Made by a program: the position numbers and the translations under genes. Below are positions 26,016-35,000 of a DNA stretch of 64,000 nucleotides, piece by piece (within the stretch, counting starts at the first letter, position 1; every line of letters starts with the position of its first letter). The DNA lies in NCBI GenBank assembly GCA_035516425.1, contig DATJAH010000001.1, forward strand, positions 62,001 through 126,000, given 5' to 3'. This DNA comes from Fen-1038 sp035516425. GTDB lineage: Bacteria > Chloroflexota > Anaerolineae > Anaerolineales > Villigracilaceae. The notes beneath the pieces were generated by a model. It did no database searches and had not been told where the DNA came from. It saw only the letters and a program-made list of their open reading frames with translations.

Positions 26016-27184
26016 CCATTTCCTTTTTTCGCGACGTCCGGTGCGACCGTTTTTTCGGAAGAACGCGTCAGTCGTTGTAAAGAACTTTGAATGGTTTTGA
26101 GAGCCTGTTCCTGCTCGGCAGTTAATGCGCCGGGCTTGCCCGACAGGAGCGCCTCCAGCGGATACAGGGAGACCTGCATTTCAGCGCGTATGGACTCTTT
26201 CAGCGACTCAAGCATGGCCAGGCGGTGTTTTTCATTCATTCGGGCGGCTTCGACGTTCTGCTCCACGACGCGGAACAAACGCGCGTTGACCAGCGAAATG
26301 GAGGCGTAATCTGCCACCGCTTCGAGCAGGGATTGGGCGACCTTATCGATCTCGCGCTCTGCTTTGCGGACGACGATCAGCAAGCCGATCACTTCACTCT
26401 GGACCTTGATGGGGACGACCGCCGCGGATTTCCCCAGTGCTGCCACTTTAAATTTTTCGAGGGGTGTGCCAAAAATGGAGAGCGTTTCCGCCGAAATTGC
26501 CACCAAGGAACTGATGCCGTCATCCAACGGCTGGTTGATCTTTTTCGCCCAGCTTTCCGGCAGGTTGCGATGAGCGGTCAGCAAGAAGGCGCGTGTGTTT
26601 TCGTCGCGGATCATCAGCCATCCGATTTCAGCCTCGGCCACCTGCATGGCGCCTACGACGATCTGATCGAAGAGCCGGCGCAGGTCGGTGGTGGAGGTCA
26701 CCGCCTTGCCGATCGACAGGATGGTGGTCAGCTCGCGGACGGTGCGCTGGAGTTCCTGGTTGGCGGCTTCCAATTGACGGTCGAGTTGGAGGCGGGCCCG
26801 GCTTTCACGCGTTTGCAAAAGGGCGCGTTCCACCACCCGTACTATCTCGGCATCGCGGGCCGGCCACAGAATGGCATCCACTGCTCCGAGACGAAAACTC
26901 TGGATCACACTCTGTTCCTGTCCCTTCTCGGCGATGACGATCAGAGGTGCGCTGATCCCTTGAGATGTCAGGGCAGTGATCAAATCCTTGCCGCTCAAGC
27001 CGGGCAGGTTGAGGTTGGCGAGGATCAAATCGGGCGGGTTTTGAACCGCCTGCTTGATGGCCGCGCTCGCCTCTCCAGTCAGGGTTAATTGATAACCCAG
27101 CGGCTGGAGCGCCTGCCTCCCAATCAAATCGCTGATATCAGGATCGCTTTCGACGATGAGGATTCGTTCCCCGGTGGATGTCAT
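26012..27184 (-). CDS. Pseudo-receiver plus GAF domain signalling protein
   Basis: The 390-residue protein has a receiver fold (residues 6-125; ILIVESDPDISDLIG), a coiled coil (RLQLDRQLEAANQELQRT), a GAF domain (about 165-305; LRRLFDQIVVGAMQVAEAEIGWLMI) and a C-terminal helical segment. The phosphoacceptor position reads DLILANLNLPG, with Asn57 for Asp, and the Lys-Pro motif reads WP, so normal phosphorylation is not expected. It is coupled to the histidine kinase by ATGA, and AAGGAAA precedes its ATG. It probably senses a small ligand and gates the kinase. Confidence 0.9.
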   Translation of the reverse strand: MTSTGERILIVESDPDISDLIGRQALQPLGYQLTLTGEASAAIKQAVQNPPDLILANLNLPGLSGKDLITALTSQGISAPLIVIAEKGQEQSVIQSFRLGAVDAILWPARDAEIVRVVERALLQTRESRARLQLDRQLEAANQELQRTVRELTTILSIGKAVTSTTDLRRLFDQIVVGAMQVAEAEIGWLMIRDENTRAFLLTAHRNLPESWAKKINQPLDDGISSLVAISAETLSIFGTPLEKFKVAALGKSAAVVPIKVQSEVIGLLIVVRKAEREIDKVAQSLLEAVADYASISLVNARLFRVVEQNVEAARMNEKHRLAMLESLKESIRAEMQVSLYPLEALLSGKPGALTAEQEQALKTIQSSLQRLTRSSEKTVAPDVAKKGNG

Positions 27185-27245
27185 GGTTTCCTTAGGGTGA
27201 AAAGTTGCCTTGTTAAGTGGATATTCTAACGCAAAACGGCGCTGT

Positions 27246-28253
27246 ATGGACGAGGTTCGATTACAATTGTCTTTGATGAAAGAGCAGGTCGATTTTCGGA
27301 AATATAAGATTGCGGCAGTTGTTCCGGCCTACCGGGTGGCAGGCGAGATTGCGGGCGTTCTGCGCGGACTTCCCCATTACATTTGCGACGTCATTGTGGT
27401 GGATGACGCTTCACCCGATTCGACTTCAGAAAAGGTGGCAGCCGCTGCGAAACGTGACCGACGCCTCATCCTGCTGCAGCACGAGCATAATCAAGGTGTG
27501 GGAGGCGCCATGGTCACAGGTTTCCGGAAGGCGCTGGAACTCGGTGCGCAGATTGTCGTCAAAGTCGACGGGGATGGGCAGATGGATGTCGGTCGTCTGC
27601 CTGATCTGCTCCTGCCGCTCATCGACGGTAAGGCGGATTACGTCAAAGGCAACCGCTTCCGCGATTTCATCGCTCTGCAGAAAATGCCGTTCATCCGCCG
27701 GCTCGGCAACATGGGACTAGGCTTCTTTTCCAAAGCCGCGACGGGTTACTGGAACATCTTCGATCCGACCAATGGTTTTCTAGCCGTCCGCACCGAGGTG
27801 CTCACTCAACTTCCACTGGAGCAAATCGACCATTCCTATTATTTTGAAACCTCCATGCTGGCCCATCTGTACTTACTAGGCGCCGTGGTGTGCGACGTGC
27901 CCATGCCCGCCCGTTATCAGGGCGAGGCTTCCAGCCTCGTCATCCGGCGCGTCTTGTTGGAATTTCCGTTTAAGTTGCTCACCACTTTTCTGCGCCGTGT
28001 GGTGTTGAAGAATTTCATTTACGATTTTTCGATGGGATCAGTTTATTTGATCACGAGCATCCCGCTCCTGTTGTTTGGTTTGATCTTCGGCATCACCAAA
28101 TGGGTTTATTATGCAAGATTGAATATTGCTGCGCCGACCGGCACCGTAATGCTCCCGACCCTCGCAGTTTTGCTTGGTATCCAACTTTTGCTTTCCGCCA
28201 TTGAAAGCGATTTGCGTTCTGTGCCGAAGGAACCGCTTTGTGAAGCTCTATGA
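27246..28253 (+). CDS. Family 2 glycosyltransferase (dolichol-phosphate-mannose synthase-like)
   Basis: The 335-residue protein has a GT-A domain (VVPAYRVAGEIAGVLRGL, VIVVDDASPDST, HNQGVGGAMVTGFRKAL, VKVDGDGQMD) and two C-terminal membrane helices (YLITSIPLLLFGLIFG and VMLPTLAVLLGIQLLLSAI). It likely transfers a sugar to a polyprenyl phosphate. The ATG at 27246 is taken as start, though one at 27276 is also possible; neither has a good ribosome binding site. It is divergent from the GAF-protein gene by 61 bp. Confidence 0.88.
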   Translation: MDEVRLQLSLMKEQVDFRKYKIAAVVPAYRVAGEIAGVLRGLPHYICDVIVVDDASPDSTSEKVAAAAKRDRRLILLQHEHNQGVGGAMVTGFRKALELGAQIVVKVDGDGQMDVGRLPDLLLPLIDGKADYVKGNRFRDFIALQKMPFIRRLGNMGLGFFSKAATGYWNIFDPTNGFLAVRTEVLTQLPLEQIDHSYYFETSMLAHLYLLGAVVCDVPMPARYQGEASSLVIRRVLLEFPFKLLTTFLRRVVLKNFIYDFSMGSVYLITSIPLLLFGLIFGITKWVYYARLNIAAPTGTVMLPTLAVLLGIQLLLSAIESDLRSVPKEPLCEAL

Positions 28254-28358
28254 ACAACGCCGGTTTCAATATTTACGGTCCCAACCCCGCGAAGATTCGC
28301 GATGCTTTATTCGCCTGTGCCGATCTTTGATTGGTTCCGTGCCACCGTATGAATCAGA

Positions 28359-30572
28359 ATGGATGCCCAGCCTTATATTCTTGGATTGAAAGCCGCTGAT
28401 CCCGGACCGCTGTCCCGATTCATCCCTCCACTGGAAGAGGGCACCATTTCGGCCTGGCTCTCGCTGCACGTCGCGAGGGGAAGCTGGTTGCTGGACCCGT
28501 TTGGATTTGCACCCCGCGTCGCGATTGAGGCTGCGCGCGCTGGCTACCGCCTGCTGGTCACGGTCAATAACCCCATTACGCGTTTCTTGCTGGAATTGGC
28601 GGCCCGTCCTCCTGCGGAATCGGATTTCAAGGCGGCGCTGGCGGACCTGGCCGCCTCCAAAAAAGGCGATGAGCATCTCGAGACTCACCTGCGAACCCTC
28701 TATGTGACAACTTGCGAAAAATGCGGGCATGAGGTTTTGGCGTCCGCCTTTCTATGGCGAAGAAATGAAGACGCTCCGTATGCCCGCATCTATGAATGCA
28801 GGGAATGCGGAGATGCTGGAGAACGAATTGTCACATCAGAAGATGTCGAGCGCGCGAAGAAAATCGCATCCACGGACACGCTGCATCGTTCACGCGCCCT
28901 GGAACGCGTGGCTTCCATGGATGACGATGACCGCGTTTATGCAGAAGAGGCCATTCAACACTATTTGCCGCGCCCATTGTATGTGTTGACCACCCTGATC
29001 AACCGTCTCGACAGCTTGAATCTCTCTCCCGAACGCCGCCGCGCGTTGACCGCGCTGATCCTGGTGGCGTGTGACGCGGGCAATACGGTATGGGGCTATC
29101 CATCGGAACGGGCGAGGCCCAAGCAACTTAATATCCCAAATCAATTCCGCGAACAGAATGTTTGGATGATGCTCGAGCGTGGGATCGCTTTGTGGGCGGG
29201 GACCGCTTCGAGCGTGCTGTGCGAGGCGTGGCCCAAGAAGATTCCCGAAAGCGGCGGCATCTGCATTTATGAAGGTCGTCTTAAGGATTTGGCGCATGAA
29301 GTCAAAAAAGAAATTCCGATTTCGGCAGTAGTCACTGCGTTGCCGCGCCCCAATCAGGCGTTCTGGACCCTGTCTGCGTTGTGGGCGGGTTGGCTGTGGG
29401 GACGCCCTGCGGTGGAACCGTATAAGGTCGCGTTGCACCGCCGGCGCTACGATTGGGCTTGGAGTGCCACCGCGCTGAACGCCGCCTTCGCCCACCTCTT
29501 TGAATTGGTTCCCCTGGGTACGCCGTTTTTTGGGTTGTTGCCGGAGGCGGAGCCTCCTTTTCTCACAGCGGCATTGACCGCGGCCGGCGCGGCCAGCTTT
29601 GATTTGGAAAGCGTTGCTTTGCGCACGGAGCATGACCCGATTCAAATTGTTTGGAAGCGCGGCGAACATTTGCATCGCGAATCGATCGAGCCTGAAATGG
29701 ATTCCGTCCGGCAGGCGGTACGGGCCTATCTACGGGAACGCGGGGAGCCTGCCAGTTACCTGCATGTACATGCCGCAGGCCTGATGGCATTGAACGAAGC
29801 GCACGCCTTGAAAAAAGATCAAGGATTTGATGAGGCTCTGCGGAAAATCCAAACCGCCATGGAAGCTGCCCTGAAAGGTGATGCCGATCTGGTTCATTAC
29901 TCCGGCGGCGAAAGTGCAGAGACAGGTTTGTGGGGGCTGCGCCTGCAAAGCCGCCCGGAAAACCTTGCCGACCGCGTTGAAGTGGCTGTGGTTACTTTCC
30001 TGCAAAAGAATCGCAGCAGCATCTTTCTTGAGATCGAAGACGATTTGTACCGGCGTTTTCCCGGCCTGCTGACGCCGTCCAAGGGCATGATCTATGCCGT
30101 GTTGAATTCCTACGCAGAAAAAGATGGAGCAAGCTGGAAGCTGCGTGCGGAAGACGTCACGTCCGCACGGCGCGAAGAATTAAAGAACATGGAGAGGTTG
30201 ATCGGTTCGATTGGGGAGCGCTTGAAATATGCGACGCGGCGAGAGGATAAATGGATGACTTGGGACGAGAAGGGCAAGGCAGTTCGTGTCTTTTCGGTGC
30301 TGGCATCGGCCCTGGTCGGACGCGCCATTGCCGACATGCCTTATCCGCCGGAAAAAAACCTGCTGGTCATCCCCGGCGGACGCGCGGCTCTCGTCGCCTA
30401 TAAGGCGCAACGCGATCCCGCGCTGGCAGAGCAGCTGAAAACGGTTCGACTGCTGAAATATCGCTTATTGCGCGCCCTATCTCAGGTCCCGATATTGACG
30501 CGTGAAACGTTCGAAGAACAAATCGCCAGCGACCCCGTTGAACAGATTCAGGGACAGATGATGATGTTTTGA
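28359..30572 (+). CDS. Large DNA-methylase-like protein with zinc ribbon, catalytic motif missing
   Basis: The 737-residue protein begins like a DUF1156/class I DNA methylase. The SAM-site-like LDPFGFAPRVAIEAARAGY (about 44-62) precedes VNNP, and a zinc ribbon of CEKCG and CRECG follows (about 116-145). The later region SAVVTALPRPNQAFWTLSALWAGWLWG aligns in character with the catalytic DPPY segment and its FW..LS..W context, but no D/NPPY is present. It may bind DNA or RNA without methylating it. It ends 1 bp before the NBR1-Ig/CAP gene. The family call is from motif pattern only. Confidence 0.6.
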   Translation: MDAQPYILGLKAADPGPLSRFIPPLEEGTISAWLSLHVARGSWLLDPFGFAPRVAIEAARAGYRLLVTVNNPITRFLLELAARPPAESDFKAALADLAASKKGDEHLETHLRTLYVTTCEKCGHEVLASAFLWRRNEDAPYARIYECRECGDAGERIVTSEDVERAKKIASTDTLHRSRALERVASMDDDDRVYAEEAIQHYLPRPLYVLTTLINRLDSLNLSPERRRALTALILVACDAGNTVWGYPSERARPKQLNIPNQFREQNVWMMLERGIALWAGTASSVLCEAWPKKIPESGGICIYEGRLKDLAHEVKKEIPISAVVTALPRPNQAFWTLSALWAGWLWGRPAVEPYKVALHRRRYDWAWSATALNAAFAHLFELVPLGTPFFGLLPEAEPPFLTAALTAAGAASFDLESVALRTEHDPIQIVWKRGEHLHRESIEPEMDSVRQAVRAYLRERGEPASYLHVHAAGLMALNEAHALKKDQGFDEALRKIQTAMEAALKGDADLVHYSGGESAETGLWGLRLQSRPENLADRVEVAVVTFLQKNRSSIFLEIEDDLYRRFPGLLTPSKGMIYAVLNSYAEKDGASWKLRAEDVTSARREELKNMERLIGSIGERLKYATRREDKWMTWDEKGKAVRVFSVLASALVGRAIADMPYPPEKNLLVIPGGRAALVAYKAQRDPALAEQLKTVRLLKYRLLRALSQVPILTRETFEEQIASDPVEQIQGQMMMF

Positions 30573-30573
30573 A

Positions 30574-31596
30574 ATGTTAAAGAAATTGATCTTGTTACTT
30601 GCCTTGGTGCTGACCGCCTGCAGCGTTTCGATCTCGTCGAACGGCCCGACGCCCACGTCGTCTCTTTTCATGACGTCGACCTTGCCGGTTACCAACACGC
30701 CTTTTTCACTGCCGAGCACGTCGACGCCCGCCTCTGCCACGCCCGCGGTGAAGGCCACGCTCGCCGCCTGCAAGGAACGGGCGGTTGTGACTCAAGATGT
30801 CACGATTCCGGATGACACCTATGTTGCGCCCGGTGCATCCTTTACAAAAACCTGGCGTTTTGAAAACACCGGCACATGCCCGTGGACGGGATACACGATT
30901 GCATTTTCATCCGGTGACCGGATGGGCGCGCCGGACTCCGTGCCCGTCCCAACCACCGCACCGAACGCAACGGTCGATGTTTCTGTGAAGCTGACCGCGC
31001 CAGCGGCTTATAACTCCTATGCCGGTTATTTTGTGCTGAACGACGAGAATGGCACTGCTGTCCCGATTGGCATCTATAAGAACTTCTGGGTCAAGATCAT
31101 CGTCGGGAATGTGCAACCGACGCCCGCTGCCTCGCTGGCTGCGACGTCGGCCAGCCCCGTCTCCGCGATCCAACCGACCAGCCCCATCGGTTGTAAATAC
31201 ACCTTCAGCAATTCATACGTCAGCCAAGTTGAGAGCCTCATCAATAGCGCCCGCAAGCAGGCGGGACGGAATCAACTTTCGATCAACGCGCAATTGACCG
31301 CCGCCGCGCAAGGTCATAGCGAGGACATGGCGTGTCACAGCCTGCTGAGTCACACTGGCTCCAATGCCTCGACGATTTATCAGCGCATCGTGGCGGCGGG
31401 GTACAACCCCGTCAATTATCTGGAGATCATTTATGCCAGCGGCTATCCGCAGGACGCCTTCCACTGGTGGATGAACGATCAGGTCCACCACGATGCGATC
31501 TTGAATAGCGGCGTCACGGAGATGGGCGGAGGCTATGCGTATGTTTCAACCAGCGCGTATGGAGGTTATTACACGGTGGATTTTGGAAGCCCGTAA
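30574..31596 (+). CDS. NBR1-Ig and CAP (SCP/PR1) domain lipoprotein
   Basis: The 340-residue protein has a lipobox signal (LVLTAC, residues 11-16), a Thr/Ser/Pro linker, an NBR1-Ig-like domain (about 68-175; IPDDTYVAPGASFTKTWRF, GTCPWTG, NSYAGYFVL), a second linker and a C-terminal CAP domain (about 210-340; LINSARKQAGRNQLS, AQGHSEDMACHSLLSHTG, YIDF-like end YYTVDFGSP). CAP His and Glu residues are present in HSEDMA and HSLLSHTG. It is a surface protein. The start is 1 bp after the preceding stop. Confidence 0.92.
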   Translation: MLKKLILLLALVLTACSVSISSNGPTPTSSLFMTSTLPVTNTPFSLPSTSTPASATPAVKATLAACKERAVVTQDVTIPDDTYVAPGASFTKTWRFENTGTCPWTGYTIAFSSGDRMGAPDSVPVPTTAPNATVDVSVKLTAPAAYNSYAGYFVLNDENGTAVPIGIYKNFWVKIIVGNVQPTPAASLAATSASPVSAIQPTSPIGCKYTFSNSYVSQVESLINSARKQAGRNQLSINAQLTAAAQGHSEDMACHSLLSHTGSNASTIYQRIVAAGYNPVNYLEIIYASGYPQDAFHWWMNDQVHHDAILNSGVTEMGGGYAYVSTSAYGGYYTVDFGSP

Positions 31597-31638
31597 ATAA
31601 ACGATGCCGGGACCTGCTTAAGCAAGAGAGTGCAAGCC

Positions 31639-32148
31639 ATGACGGATCTTGAAACAAAAGAAACCACGATCAATGGATTCGTTTTCGCTTTTGCAGTTGT
31701 ACTTGGAATCGGTGTAATCACGGTTCTTATCTTTCTGATCTACATAACACTGCTTCCAAAGGAAGATCGGCAATCTAGCGCGCTGGAGCAAAATCAAACT
31801 AAGTGGGAAAGCCTCCATATCACTAATTATCGGATGCCGCTTGATCCTCCATTTTTCGATTACAGCGATGAGCGAATGCCCATCACTGTCGAAGCCATGA
31901 ATAATAAAGTGATATCTGCAGTTGACGCGCAAGGGCAAGGCCCACCGGTGAACGATCCTGGGATTTACTCCGTCCCATGGTTATTTTCTTACGCGCACCA
32001 GAGAATCTGGCAGGGGATTGATTCAATAGATATTACATAGGATCCGCTTCTTGGCCATCCCACGATCATTTCCATAACATTGAAAGAGCCTTGTTGCGAG
32101 GGGCCCATGGTTTTATCAGTTCAAGACTTGAAGATACTGCAACCGTAA
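31639..32148 (+). pseudogene. DUF6174-type membrane-anchored protein interrupted by an in-frame TAG
   Basis: The reading frame encodes an N-terminal membrane helix (FVFAFAVVLGIGVITVLIFLIYI) and a DUF6174-like part (KWESLHITNYRMPL, ITVEAMNNKVISAVDAQG), then stops at TAG 32038-32040. The same frame continues without interruption for 35 more codons to TAA at 32146. It gives DPLLGHPTIISITLKEP and onward, which is the expected C-terminal part (a YDP-x-x-G-x-P motif is usual). A single TAY-to-TAG change at the Tyr codon therefore explains the break. A sequencing error remains possible. Confidence 0.7.
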
Positions 32149-32178
32149 ACAAAGCGCGCCCAACGAGGGGGTTTGTTT
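32147..32178 (+). terminator. Terminator after the DUF6174 gene
   Basis: AAACAAA (32147-32153) and TTTGTTT (32172-32178) enclose a CCC-aacga-GGG stem, and TTAGATTT follows. It overlaps the ancestral TAA stop, which supports the view that the full-length frame was once the gene. Confidence 0.5.
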
Positions 32179-32242
32179 TAGATTTCCAATTCAAATGTCA
32201 TCAGCCGCCGATGCCGACGCGCTCTGCCCGCTCTTTTTGATG

Positions 32243-32396
32243 TTATCTATTGAACCTTATATGCATACTATCCCCATCCTTCACGAGATATTCCTTGCCT
32301 TCCAGTCGCAGTTTGCCTTTGGCTTTGGCCTCGTTCATGCCGCCAAGTGAAAGCAAATCATCGCAAGCCACCACTTCGGCGCGCACAAAGCCGCGT
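32243..32396 (-). pseudogene. Detached copy of the ychF 3' end
   Basis: On the minus strand this encodes RGFVRAEVVACDDLL through the end MHIRFNR, the last 48 or so residues of YchF, and matches 35001-35154 at about 95 percent of bases. It has no start or upstream part of ychF. The frame runs out of the repeat into unrelated sequence at 32397. Confidence 0.9.
32248..32396. repeat. 149-bp direct repeat, copy 1 (ychF 3' end)
   Basis: This copy is the same length as 35006-35154, with 7 mismatches that I counted by eye. Five are within the first 31 bases (the outer end). Similarity stops abruptly at CCGCGT on the inner side. Both copies have the same orientation. Confidence 0.9.
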
Positions 32397-32429
32397 CGTA
32401 CGGGCATGAACTTAAAAAACAGGAGCTGA

Positions 32430-32909
32430 TTAGGCGGACTGGCCGACACCTTTCTGCTTATCAACCACCAACGTCATTGTCTCGGCACTCTCTATCAAAC
32501 GTAACCAAGCAAAACTCGTCTTGCCACTAATAACAAAAGCATGTTTAACTCCACCCCATAGGGTTCCAGTGCTCTTTCGTAAAGTCTGATGAACGGTACA
32601 GGTGCATTGGGCATTTAATCTACCAGGACAACTCTTTATCTTCGCGGATAAGCGAAAGACATCGTCTGGAGTGATGGCGTACCACCAATACATATCCCAA
32701 TCTTCATCGGCAGGATGACCAAAACAATCGTGGGAATAAATCTCCAACTGACCGTGTCCGCAGTTGGCACAGACACCAAGGACGGAATACTCGTAGACGG
32801 AGTTATGGGTAACCGTTCTGTGCGGCGTTCCTCGTTCCGACAGGCTGAGGAGAGGTTGCACCTGCAGGCTGCCACAGATCAAGCAGGTAGTGCGAGCGAT
32901 TGAGGGCAT
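32430..32909 (-). CDS. Small protein with two CxxC zinc motifs, function unknown
   Basis: The 159-residue protein has CLICG near residue 9 and VCANCG near 50, followed by a striking HDCFGHPADEDWDMYWWYAITPDD and later CPGRLNAQCTCTVHQTLR. The Cys pattern suggests a zinc-ribbon or rubredoxin-like knuckle. The ATG at 32909 is chosen because the motif starts right after it; the ORF itself is open further upstream. No good ribosome binding site is seen. It lies inside the ychF direct repeat, so it may be recently acquired. Confidence 0.55.
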   Translation of the reverse strand: MPSIARTTCLICGSLQVQPLLSLSERGTPHRTVTHNSVYEYSVLGVCANCGHGQLEIYSHDCFGHPADEDWDMYWWYAITPDDVFRLSAKIKSCPGRLNAQCTCTVHQTLRKSTGTLWGGVKHAFVISGKTSFAWLRLIESAETMTLVVDKQKGVGQSA

Positions 32910-33090
32910 AGCAAGATATATCGCATAACAGGCTTCGTGAGGACTCCACCGAAATGATTCACCCAAGAGAGTAGAGCGGTAGCAATGGATTGTGATTATA
33001 ATGTATTCACCTGTGGTTAGACTTGTTTGAATGGTTCCTCTTTCATTGGTAAGCAAGCGATGGCTGTCCAGCATGCTTGAGGAGAGTCTT

Positions 33091-34986
33091 ATGGGTAAAG
33101 TAGAGATCATCCGTGCCGAACAGGGTGGCAATTGGCTGTCCAGTTTATTAAAACCGAAATTACAAAACACATGTTTATCGCAACAACTCAGGCAGCCTGG
33201 CGGATCTAAGAAAAGCAAATTGATCCTCACTGCCGTGGCCATGCTCCTAGTGACCTCGCTGAGCTGTGATTTCGTGACCGGTCTGCTGAATGGCAGCAAT
33301 CATGGTGCGATCAGCGGCCCGATCATCGGGATGGCGGCAGGTAGCTCCGTGGATCAACAAGGGCAGGCAGTGGATCCGAAGTTCACCTTTGATCCGTCCG
33401 AGCCGCAGATTGCGGTGGTGGTGCAGGTTGGCAAGTTGGACAATCTGGAGCCACTGACGATTACCTGGTATCAGATCACAGAGGAGGGTGATCAGAAGCT
33501 CTTCGCCGACACCGTGGAGGTCTCTCCTTTTGACCAGGCTTTCTCCATCGGCAAGAATCCCGGCCTGCTGGCGGAGGGTAATTACAAGATCGTCGCTTCA
33601 CTCAATGGACAATTGCAATCCATCGAGATAGCAGTGGCCCAGCCATCAACAAGCCAGAGTCAAGCGCAAGCTCAAGGTGCAATCACAGCCTCGGCGACAA
33701 CTGCTCAAGGTCAGCCGCCAGTCTCAGGTGGAAGCGGGAGCGTGCCTCAATCAGCCAACGCGCCTGAATCTTTGGTAGGTTCAGGCTCAGACTGCAATTT
33801 TTCGGTTGGTTCTTTGGATGCGGGCGGGGTGGACAACAACGCCCCTTATGTGGAATTCTACATGTATTCACACGCGTGCACCGGGCACATAGAAATTGAT
33901 GTGGCTATCGACGGCGGCCCGATCACACCGTATGACACAATGCCTTATCCTGATAACGAGAACTATGGGCCGTGGGGGTTTGGGACGCTAGATCCCTGCG
34001 ACCCTAAGTATCAATTTCCTTTTGACTTGCCGAAGACCTCGGTGAAAATTATCGCGAAAGTGCTGGACGGCCCAGGGGCCGGAATGTCTAAGGAGGCGGA
34101 CCTACGCTTGGGCGACGATACTCTGGCCCCAGAAATTAGTAAGGTGAGTTCTGACCCGAAGCCCAACAGCAGGGTCAAATCAGGCGATAAGATCACCATC
34201 ACATTCACAGCGGAGGATTCCGAAAGTACAGGAGTCTGGCAGACCGGTTTGCAGGACATTCAGATCACGGATAAGCCAGGCAATACGGTCTATACCAAGG
34301 AATTCGGGTCTAAGCCTAAGGTTTGTAAGGACAAAACCCAGCAATTCTCGGACAGTTACGTCTACACCGTGCCAAAGGATGCACCGCCCGTGATTAACTT
34401 ATGCATCCTTGCCGAAGATTATGTCCCTAACGTGACAAAGAAATGTGCCGCTTTCTATACCGGCGATCACTGGACCGGCACGATGCGCACCACCATCTCC
34501 GCGACCTACGCCGGCGGCAGCTGTACCAATGGTCAGTATTTATCCAATCTTGATCTGTATGTCGCTGCGGATGGCACGGTGGCCGGAACGGGCACCGGGC
34601 ATGTGGTCACGCCAGCCCAATGTGTCTTCGTCTCTGTAAAAGATATAGGTCAGGCCACTCAACTTGCCTTCGCCCTCAACGGGACCTTTGATGGAAAGAC
34701 GTTCAGCTTGGCGCCGACGCAGACGTACATGGACACCGAACACTCGAAGGATTTCATCGAATGGTTGTTCGACTCGCCCGACAATTCGCCGCGGATTAAG
34801 TTCTCCCTTACCGGGCAAGGCAGCGCAGGCGGGCTCGTCGAATTCTCGTTTACTCCCGCATCCATAGGGAGTCTCGTAATCACTGGGGAGCAGCTGATCG
34901 ATATCAAGTGCCAGGATTGCCAGCCGGGGGTGGGTATGAATTTTGGGGTCCCAGGGAGTACAAACGGTGTATACCAGGATAATTAG
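33091..34986 (+). CDS. Large secreted beta-rich protein of unknown function
   Basis: The 631-residue protein has a charged N-terminus, a membrane/signal segment with a Cys (LILTAVAMLLVTSLSC, about residues 43-58), a beta-rich domain, a Gln/Ser/Ala-rich linker (about 185-235) and further Ig-like strands (SRVKSGDKITITFTAEDSE). The C-terminal domain holds TWTYAG-like ISATYAGGSC and paired Cys. The long cytoplasmic-like segment before the hydrophobic part is unusual for a lipoprotein. GAGGAGA 5 nt upstream fixes the ATG at 33091. It is the main gene within the direct-repeat-bounded segment. Confidence 0.72.
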   Translation: MGKVEIIRAEQGGNWLSSLLKPKLQNTCLSQQLRQPGGSKKSKLILTAVAMLLVTSLSCDFVTGLLNGSNHGAISGPIIGMAAGSSVDQQGQAVDPKFTFDPSEPQIAVVVQVGKLDNLEPLTITWYQITEEGDQKLFADTVEVSPFDQAFSIGKNPGLLAEGNYKIVASLNGQLQSIEIAVAQPSTSQSQAQAQGAITASATTAQGQPPVSGGSGSVPQSANAPESLVGSGSDCNFSVGSLDAGGVDNNAPYVEFYMYSHACTGHIEIDVAIDGGPITPYDTMPYPDNENYGPWGFGTLDPCDPKYQFPFDLPKTSVKIIAKVLDGPGAGMSKEADLRLGDDTLAPEISKVSSDPKPNSRVKSGDKITITFTAEDSESTGVWQTGLQDIQITDKPGNTVYTKEFGSKPKVCKDKTQQFSDSYVYTVPKDAPPVINLCILAEDYVPNVTKKCAAFYTGDHWTGTMRTTISATYAGGSCTNGQYLSNLDLYVAADGTVAGTGTGHVVTPAQCVFVSVKDIGQATQLAFALNGTFDGKTFSLAPTQTYMDTEHSKDFIEWLFDSPDNSPRIKFSLTGQGSAGGLVEFSFTPASIGSLVITGEQLIDIKCQDCQPGVGMNFGVPGSTNGVYQDN

Positions 34987-35000
34987 AATGGCATGGTCAC

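Noticed and set aside
26225..27088. 287-codon plus-strand ORF opposite the GAF protein
   Set aside because: Antisense shadow; composition skewed to Gln, Gly and Arg.
28890..29675. 261-codon minus-strand ORF opposite the methylase-like gene
   Set aside because: Antisense shadow rich in Arg and Gln, no start signals.
32038..32040. TAG read as pyrrolysine in the DUF6174 gene
   Set aside because: No pyrrolysine genes in the window and the site is a Tyr position in the family as I recall it; a nonsense mutation is simpler.
32910..33299. 130-codon upstream extension of the CxxC protein
   Set aside because: It is antisense to the start of the large secreted-protein gene and lacks the composition of the downstream part.
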